Assembly: GCA_026874595.1 (NCBI GenBank)
Contig: CM049312.1
Coordinates: forward strand, 53,385,429-53,449,428
From: Sipunculus nudus
Lineage: Eukaryota; Annelida; Sipuncula; Golfingiida; Sipunculidae
Length of the DNA stretch: 64,000 bases
Reading direction: 5' to 3'
Part shown: positions 51,401-61,600 of the stretch, piece by piece
How the letters are laid out: every line of letters begins with the position of its first letter
Numbering within the stretch: position 1 is the first letter of the stretch
The notes under the pieces: generated by a model
What the model saw: only the letters and a program-made list of their open reading frames with translations
The model's database searches: none
Told to the model about the DNA's origin: nothing
Program-made: the position numbers and the translations under genes

Positions 51401-54400
51401 AGAAAGTAATGCTTGTACATATATACAGGTTGTATCTGTTAGATGTAGAACCTTTAAAATCAGATCCAGGGAGGCCCTAGGCAAATCTATTTGGAAAACT
51501 TAAATTAGGTGATAGTGACCTATATTCTGTGAGCTACTGGGCAAAAATAAATCTTTTGGTTTTGAGCACTCTTGAAATCACACTACCCACTCACTATTCA
51601 AGGTTCCTTAAGAAATATTTTGCACAAAATCATAACATCAATAATTGATGCCTGCATCACCTTAATATAAAGTTCAGCTGAGTGTCATGGCCTTTGGATG
51701 ACTTGTTTGACTTTATTTCAGGTTCCCACATCTCCTGTGGAGTGGTAACGTGCTGAAGGCGATGCTGGACATTCTTCAGCTGCTGTCCCAGTCACTCACC
51801 ATGGTAGGTCACACCTGTATGTTACACCTGTAGGTAGGGTTTGGGTAGTCGTTGAGTCTTATTGAAAATCTGTCATTCTTCTTTCAATTTTATATGTCCA
51901 GTCACCAAAGACAACTATTTATGACATCACAATAAGTTCTATAAGTCCTAAAGAATGTCCTAAAAGTCACCCAAAACTGAAAGCAAAGAATATTTATTAC
52001 AGTCTCCTGAATATGCTGAGCAGTTTACTTAAGAATGAGCTTAAATATTAACAGAGAGATTTAGGTAATATTTTAATAACAAAATAGGAAAGGTACAGGG
52101 TTTAAAATGGGTTTTCATTTATGATAAAAAAATGTTTGAATGGTTGTGCTGGTTTGTTAGTACCGTAAAATCTGTGAAATTTTGTACCTTGATGAATTTT
52201 GTACACAGTCTTTCTTCAGTAACTATAATTATTAAAATGACATGTTAAATTTCGAACTGCCGATGGTCTGTTACGCCATATTTGACCTTAGCAGGACTGC
52301 CGTAAATGTAACACTGACGTTACCTCACCCTGTTATCTGGTTTTGAAAAAGCCTACCGGTCCGATCGATGTGAATGCCATGCTATGGATAATTAATATGA
52401 ATCATATCTACATCATATAGAATGTAATTTGACTGAAAACTAAGATTTTTGTTTCAGGGACTATAAAAAACACTTAAAATATCTCGAATATGAGTTGCTT
52501 AATTGTCCAGGATGCGAGCGACACACCATGAATAACTGACAGACGTTCATGAAGTTTGACGGAGGTTGGAAATTGGATAATCAGGATTAACTCGGTAAAT
52601 GATCTCAAGACCAGTAGCTTTATGTGCACCATAAAGGGGGATTTCCGTGTGTAAGCCAGATTCAAATTGGTCTCTTTCAAGCAAGCTCAGCGCTCCGGTG
52701 TATGTAATGCCAATGTTAATCAGTTTGAAAATTAATGCTAATTTCCATTAAAACATTTACAATAAATATCTTGAATGTCACACCAGAACCACTCAGTTTC
52801 GAGTACCCGGGCTCCGTATCACCCAACAAACAAATCACACGAGATCGAACGGTATATCAAAGCGCTGGCAAACGTTCATGAAGTTTAATGGAGGTTGGAT
52901 ATTTGATATTGGATAATCAGGATAGATTTACTCTTTAAGTGATCTAAAGACCTCCAGCTTTTTGTGCACCATTAGTGGGGATTTTCATGCGTAAGCCACC
53001 TGAAAAACGATCTCCCCGGGCAAAGCCCCGGATATCACGCAAGCATGTACGGGTGTCGAGCTTCATGACAGGATTAAATCCCCTGAAACATATACTTTTC
53101 AGATTACTTTTCCAAACTGATTTAATATAAAATAAACAACACAAGTATAGAAAATAATGTTTTTTATTCATGAAACTTAATGGTTCACATGGATGAATGC
53201 AAATCGGCGAGTGAATACTTGAGGCTCCTATTATCGCACACTGCCGACGAGGCATCTTAACTTGTCAAGACCATTTTAAAACTGCTGAAATCGACTGTTA
53301 AATTTCGGACTTCCACAAATTTAATTCTTTTTTTCTGTATGAAATTTCACAGATTTTACGGTAAATGCAAAACCAAAATGGTGGACACCTTTTTTCATAC
53401 CAAGAACAAAGATATACATTTTTCTCAGCATCATATCAATTTTGTAGGCTATAGACACTTTGCTTAAGACAGTCACATTATGTTGGTGGTCACTGGTGTC
53501 ATGGTCACATGATGGGGATGGTCATGTTACTTTAATGTGCTTTGCAGGATCCACATGACGAGGCCCCTGAGTTTGAGGTCCCAGGTACTGCATACAAATT
53601 TCGGGTCATGGACACCTTGGCAGACCGTGAGGTAATGTGCATGTCACCATTTAGTCATCAAATACTGTGGTTGGCTTCATTTCATAGATGAAATTTTGTG
53701 ATTTCTTGATTTTGAACGTTTCGCAAGGGTTTCATTTTTGCAAATGCACCAGAATCTATGAAATCAAAGTACAAAAGTATTTGCATTTATTATAAAATAA
53801 GAATAAATCCCACAGTACCTCACTAATTACCATTATAGTCATTGTATTACAGCCTATGTCATAGTTGATGTTTTGACAATTATTATTGCATGTTTGCTTG
53901 AGAAGGTTGTGATACCATCCACAGATTATGTTGTTAATGAACAAACCATGATTCCAGAGGTGTGATAACTAATCAATTTATGCAGATGAATCATACCTTC
54001 TTGTTCATCCTAGATAACGGGGTAGCTTATTCATGAGGGATTCATATTTGCAATATTTCCCATTTGCAATATTTGCAAAATTAGAACCCTCGTGACCAAA
54101 AAGGCAACCATAGTATCTTACCACACTCCTCACACAGTGGCTGTACACTGCTGCCATCCAAGATCTCCTAAGTAAAAACTGCAGCTCTGTATTGCAAGAT
54201 TCTCTGGGTTCTACCACTAGGGCTGGCACAGAGCATAGACTTGTAATCAGAACAATAAGAGCATGGTATTGCATGGCGCTTCCAACTAAAAATTTTAAAA
54301 CGTGACGCCTGCTGTCATTGATCTGCTTCTTGGCCATGTGCCAGAACTGGTGGTGTCAGACCAGTGGCTGAACATTGCCTCAGATAGCTGCATATCTGAT

Positions 54401-54979
54401 ATAATTTGAATTTAAATTAAGCCAAAAAAATTTAAACCAGAGAATTTGTCACAATTATAAGATGGCTGGTATGTTTGTTCCCCTGAATGTTTATGGTTGT
54501 ATAATGTTAACTATCATTGACAAACCCCAAAACATTTGTATGATTTTGCATATTTGCTTTGACAGAGCACAGTGAAGGACTTTGCTGCGCGAAGTATTGG
54601 AATTCTACAGGAGTCCATGCGCTGGGCACCTAATGCAACTCGCTCTCACCTGATGGAGTACTTGCTGCAACTGGATAATACCACCAGGGGTCTCTACCAG
54701 CACAGCGGGCTGGCCCTCGCTACAGAGAGTGTCCTCAACTATGCTGGATATAACCGGTCTTCTGCATCACTTGGGGTGTGTATATTTTAAATACATGATG
54801 TTCTATTTAATTAACTAAAACATTTTAAATGTTTATCTGTTAATGGCATTTGTTATTTTTCATTGTCAGTTTGTCTGCCTTGGAGGCTGTTCTCAGTTGT
54901 ACAGGACTGGTGCTGCCACCTACACCATAACCATTTATTGAAAGGATTGCTACAGTTCTAATAACAAGCATATATATAT

Positions 54980-55035
<56 letters not shown>

Positions 55036-55562
55036 GGATGAATATCCCTTAGTGTTGACTGTTTAATTTAACCATTCAACCACAAGCTTTTGAAGCTTAT
55101 AGCTCCTTCATCAGGTGTCAAGTGGAAAGGTATAGAAAGCGGCTGTATATATATGTTACATAAACAATTACTTATGACCATAATGCATGGTATAGTGTAA
55201 TGGATCTGTGATTGGCTACTCTGAATTTGTACCATGTTGACCCAGGTTCCAAGTGTGTCATTGTTGTTTACCCATAATGCTAGGTTATAAGTGTCCCGGT
55301 TATGTTGAGTTCATGTCCTCTGACACATTAAAGGTTTGAAGTTCATAATGCTCATCGGCTTAATGTTGATGATGGTTGACGACTAATGTGGTGGCAATCT
55401 GGTTGTGAAAGTCCATGATTATGAATAGAGATAATCCATATATAAATGGTATATTAAATGATATATTAAATAGTCTGTATCAGAAAGTTTACGTATGCTG
55501 ACGTTTGTCGATTATTGTGTGTAAGTCTGAGAGGTGATCTCATAACACAGCGGTATCAGTGG

Positions 55563-55659
<97 letters not shown>

Positions 55660-58600
55660 GTGTATATATGAGCAGCATGTCAAAAATAACCAGCATCATA
55701 CTATGATTAAATATATAGATTAAGTACAAAATAACAAAAATAATGTATAGGTGGCAAATATTGTGGAAGTCTTGAAAATGTGGCAGGCTTTCCACAGTGT
55801 ATGTGATGAGTAGAAGGTAATAGCTAGGGTTGCATGGGTACATGGCAGTAACACTTAGCATGCTTGTTGTCTTCCTGCATGTGGACCAGCAGAAACGCAG
55901 CTTATCCTACAAGGACCTGAAGACACTCACACGCCCGCCGTCCTATAAGGACCTGTGGCAGGCCACACGGGGCAGGGTATGTGCAGGCCTCTGTGCTCAC
56001 CACTACAGTGTGTACCTGTCTAGCCTGTTCTCAGTACTAATGTTTCACAGCCAATAAAAGGGGTTTCCCAAGACTCCCTTAAAGCCATCTATTCACTTAT
56101 CTTATCTGTGGAATTTATGTGGTTTCTGGCTTACTTTGTGTATATATTAATGAATTCTAGATAAATCCTGTTAAAATATTTTGTGATGGATATATGCGCT
56201 TGTATATCCACAAGCTGTTAGTATACACAACATTGTTGACAAACTGACAAACCTTTTAACTTAAGAGTTGTTGACTGCTTATGTGTGTAAGTTTAAAGGA
56301 GACCATTTGCTAAACCACCTTTCCAAAGCTCTGGTTTACCTGGCTTGCTGCCAGATATCCTTGTTGAATGTGTTTAGGTTATTTTGGCGGCCCCCATGTT
56401 ATAAACATGGATGTGAACAAAATGAAGACCCTGTATGTGATGGTATTGCTTTTTATGCCCCCGCTACAAAGTGGCCGGGGCATATAGTTTTACCCATGTC
56501 TGTCATTCCGTCCTTCCATCATTCCGAAATCAAACAGTTGTACAGACTTTTTTTCGCAATGCCTGCAGATATTGGCCTGATTTTTGGTGTGTGGGCAGAT
56601 AATGACCAGTAACAGATCGAGTTCGCGTTTCGTCCCGGTTGACCTACTTTTGACCGTTTTACGGCTCCTAAACTTAGAAAATTTCATGAAAAATAGAAAT
56701 TTTCATGACAATACACATGTACGGACTTTTTTTCGCAATGCCTGCAGATATTGGCCTGATTTTTGGTGTGTATGCAGATATTGACCAGTTACAGATCGAG
56801 TTGGCCTTTCATCCCGGTTGACTTACTTTTGACCGTTTTACGGCTCCTTTACTTAGAAAATTTCATGAAAAATAGAAATTTTCATGACAAATACACATGT
56901 ACAGACTTTTTTTAGCAATGCCTGCAGATATAGGCCTGATTTTTGGTGTGTATGCAGATATTGACTAGTTACAGATCGAGTTCGTGTTTCCTCCCAGGTG
57001 ACCTACTTTTGACCGTTTTACGGCTCCTTTACTTAGAAAATTTCATGAAAAATATAAATTTTCATGACAAATACACATGTACAGACTTTTTTTTGCAATG
57101 CCTGCAGATATTGGCCTGATTTTTGGTGTGTGGGCAGATATTGACCAGTTACAGATCCAGTTTGCGTTTCGTCCCAGGTGACCTACTTTTGACCGTTTTA
57201 TGGCTCCGAAACATAGAAAATTTCATGAAAAATATAAATTTTCATGACAAATACACATGTACGGACTTTTTTTTGCAATGCCTGCAGATATTGGCCTAAT
57301 TTTTGGTGTGTGGGCAGATATTGACCAGTTACAGATCGAGTTCTCGTTTTGTCCTAGTTGACCTACTTTTGACAGTTTTACGGCTCCTGAACATAGAAAA
57401 TTTCACGAAAAATATAAATTTTCATGACAAATACACATATACAGACTTTTTTTTCGCAGTGCCTGCAGATATTGGACTGATTTTGGTGTGTGGGCAGATA
57501 ATGACCAGTTACAGATCGAGTTTACTTTTTGTCCCAGTTGACCTACTTTTGACCGTTTGATGGTGCCCTAACATAGAAAATTTCATAAAAAATAGAAATT
57601 TTCATAACAAATGCATATGTACTGACTTTTTTTCCGCAATGCCTGCAGATACCGCCCTGATTTTTTATGTGCGGGCAGATAATGACCAGTTACAGATTGA
57701 GTTCGCCTTTCGTCCCGGTTGACGTACTTTTGATTGTTTTACGGCTCCTATACATAGAAAATTTCATGAAAAATATAAATTTTCATGACAAATGTACATG
57801 TACAGCCGTTTTAGCCCTCAGCTCATAGGCTGATGGGCTATTGTTGTCACTTAAGCTGTCCGTCTATCCGTCTGTCCATCTGTCTGTCCGGTGTCTGTCC
57901 GTCCGTTCTGTGTCTGTTAACTTTTACCTTGTGAGCGGGATATCTCTAAAAGGATTCAATGTTGGAATTTTATTTCATCAGTGAAGATGTATATCAATAA
58001 AATCTCGGTCAAGTTTGAAGATGGGTGACCTTGACCCATTTTTCTACATTTTAGAGCTGATTATAGAAAAACACTCAGAAGCTTATATCTCAGGAACCAT
58101 TGTGTTGATTTTCACAAAACTTACTATGATCATTGGGACTGATGGTCTGTACGTGCTGCACAATTTTGGTGGCGCCACCTGCAGTTTCTGATTTTTTAAT
58201 GAATTTTTATCGGATTTTTCAATTTTGGCCTTTTGTGCAGGATATCTCCAAAGGTATTCAACACAGGAACTTCATTACTTCAGTGCTTTTGCATCATATT
58301 TACAAAATCTTGGTCAAGTTCAAAGATGTGTGGTCTTGACCTACTTTTCAAGGTCACAGAGCTTAGTATAGAAAAAAACTTAGGAGCTTATTTCTCAGGA
58401 AGCATTTGGTGGATTGTTATTAAACAAGGTACATACCTCTCCAATTTAAATTTATAACTGATTATCAGCTTTTGCTAATATTCTAGTTTTGCAATGCAAT
58501 GCTTACAGATACTGGCCTAATGTTTGGTCTGTGGGCGCATAATGACCACATACAGATCGAGTTTGCGTTTCGTCCCAGTTAACCTATTTTTGACCATATG

Positions 58601-61600
58601 ACAGATCCTGAACATAGAAAATTTCATGAAAGACAGAAATTTTTATGAAAATGCACATGTATGGACTTTGTTTCACAATGCCTGCAAATACTGGCCTGAT
58701 TTTTGGTGTGTTGCTTGATAATGACCCGTTACAGATCGAGTTTGCATTTTTCCCTTTTGACCATACAACACCTCCTGAACTTAAAAAATTTTACAAAATT
58801 TAACAAATGTTTCTAATTTTCCCCAGGCGGGGGCATTCATGTCGTTCCGACACATCTAGTTGTGGCCTGTTTTTATGAGGGGTTCAACAGATTGTCTTCA
58901 GCTGATAGACATCAGATATTGGAATAGGCCCCTTTAACCTGTGAATATCATCCCAGCTGAAGGTTAACAGACTCTAGTCTGTCCAGGGTAATTTAAAGCA
59001 GTTTTATTGGAAGAGATATTCTATGGTAAAAATCAGTTTTGGTCGATCTTGTTAAAACAGAACTCAGAATTGACAAAATGTCTCAGATTGTCAGCATAAC
59101 ATAAGTCACATGAAGAAGCTCAGGATGATGACCTAGATATGGGCCTGTAGCATCTAATTGTGTATCATATATTCATTGTTTTAGTGATGTTTGAATGCTC
59201 TTATTAATTCTTAATAAATTTGCAAAAGTCCTTGGGACACCCCTACATTGGTTGAGATCTGCCCATTTTCTTCCTGATTAATATTTCATTTCTTTTGCAG
59301 AGTTCTTGCAGACACCGCAAGTTTTCCTGATCATTGATTTACTTTGATGGTTCCCTGGACTGCCACTGGGCTTTTGTTTTGTGTTAAGTAAAAATAGATT
59401 AAACGTAGAATTCAATAAGTGTGTATACAGTATGTATGTGTTACATGTGTGTGTGCAGCTAGGAATCATGCACACACATATTTTCTTGGAGTGAATTCTA
59501 TATATGCGTATGCAGGATGTATGAGTTGATCATGTGTCTATTTTAAAGCACAGTGGATCTGGAGGTTGTCCATCCCATCTTGCAGGGAAACCTATAAATA
59601 AATGTCTTGTGCTGAAGGTCCAGAGAACCAACAAAATATGCACCACAAGGTCGCAGTGTTCCTCATTAAATCAATTTCAAGTCTACATCACAATTAAAGA
59701 TCAGTGTTTTGTTTCAGTAATTTGTTGAAGCTTCATATTTTTGTGAATATATTGTACTACTTTTTTCTCAGTGTTTTTTTTAGTTACCATTATTTGATGT
59801 GATGCAGAATGATTCTGTATTATTATATTAAACCTTTATTATCTTACTCTATCATTGTGTTTACTTTTAGTGTATAATCACTCTCTCTCTTATTCAGTAT
59901 CACATTTAATGAAGCATGTTTTGTGCAAGCTGAATTATTAGCAGAATATCATGAAACTGAAATGTGAAATCAAGTATGCAAATATTAATGAGATCATAAA
60001 AAAAATGTTCCAAAGAATATAAAAAAGGTTATAAAATTTCTTTTCATATAGTTCATTTCTGTTTAATGTAAAGTCAGATTGGCACACTGTATAAACATAA
60101 CCTTTTTGACTTGCACACTTTTTGACAAATCAGTATACTGGTAAGTCATACAGAAGTTAACATTTAATGTGACATAGAGGGGCTTATTATCATTTGCAGG
60201 TTTTGTAATTACTTCAGATTATCCCATTTCATCATTCCCTCAACATAGAAGCTTTGTGTCAAAGTTTGTCAAGTTAAATCCTTAATATTTTTAATTAAAT
60301 CCTGAAATTCATAAAAAAAATTGATATATTTTGGAAGTGTATAAACCATGTATTGATAAGAACACCATTTCCTGGCCATTTTCACTCTTTTGAATATCAT
60401 AGAATTGTATTGTATAATTCAGATATCAACAGACATAGGTCACAGGAAAATTGGGTGGGGGGGGAGGGTTAGGGGTATGTATTTCTGTACTCATATCTTA
60501 TAATTATAATTATGTAAATAATTGTTTTTGCAGGATATTTTGTCAGCTGTTATGGTAGTCTCTTTGTGTGCTTTCTGTTTCTTTCAGACACCCTGTTGTT
60601 TACATCTTGTGTTAGTGTTTCTGTACAGATGTAGAAGCCTAACATTTAACAAACAGTGATTGAAAAATGCCACCATGTTTGGTTCATTGATACATACCAG
60701 ATGTTGGCTAAAACTACATTTCTGAATCACATTTGTGATTCCACGTTAACATATTATTCTCTATGACTAAAACATTAATCTGTAATAGACAGTATCATTT
60801 TTTTGCATAGTTTTTTTTATGTATATTGTGTAATTATGATTTTGCAATATAAAAAATTTGTTTCCATTAAATTGGTAATCTGTAGTTATTAGTTCTTTAA
60901 TGTTCAGTTAAGTTTGAGTTACAATATTGAGTAATTGAAAAAAGCCTTTGATCACCATTAGGATTCAAATTCAAATTTAAGTTCAAATTAGCCAACTCTG
61001 CCTAGCTTAATGTACAGATGTATTCCACTGAACTTTGGTAATAATATGTCATTTGCCCCTTGTTCATTTAATTAGATTTTATTGTCTATTTATGTAAATA
61101 TTTTCTAATCTGTTGGCTCTAATTTGCAGGGGCTACATTTGTAACATCTGAACTTGAAAACCTAGAATAACTGTTGCAAGTTTGCATGCTGTACAAATTT
61201 TTAAGAATAACACCTGATGTTTGGTATGTTTGCTGATCAATATAAATGTTTGTATGCATGATGAACCACAACATTTGCCATAAGACAGTTGGGTGATGTG
61301 ATGTCTTTGACTTGTCCCTTGTTTTACAAAATTTACACTTTTTCAGGTAGGTGACTTTTATGTAAACTAATCTTGGCTGATCATTTTGTTCCAGGCAAAA
61401 ATATGTGGTGATGTTTGAACTGTGTGTTATTCTGAGTGTACAAGGGCTTTATTCCGTAATCACTGCCTAACTTTATGATTGTTACAGAGTAACACATTGG
61501 AGCGCCGGCCCTCGTGTGTGAAGAGCGACTCGTCTAGCTTTATGGCGTGCCTGAGCCTCAGAAGTCGCTATTCTGGTGAAGTGAGTTGTCCAGCATATAA

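Larger units (their letters stand above)
56081..58940. repeat. interspersed repeat family A, copy 3, split by a nested insertion (intron 26)
   Basis: The left part (56081 to about 56449) and right part (about 58861-58940) together align with the copy at 45401-45857; the right part has CAGATATTGGAATAGGCC. The 2.4 kb between them is another element. Confidence 0.6.

Noticed and set aside
55556-55861. 101-codon minus-strand ORF with Ile-Tyr repeats, and plus-strand ORF at 55515
   Set aside because: Translation of an AT microsatellite.
56490-57560. ORFs in the 180-bp repeat block with Val-Pro-Val-Asp-Leu-Leu-Leu-Thr-Val repeats
   Set aside because: 180 is a multiple of three, so frames stay open across units. 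The peptides differ in frame and are interrupted; the block is a non-coding element.
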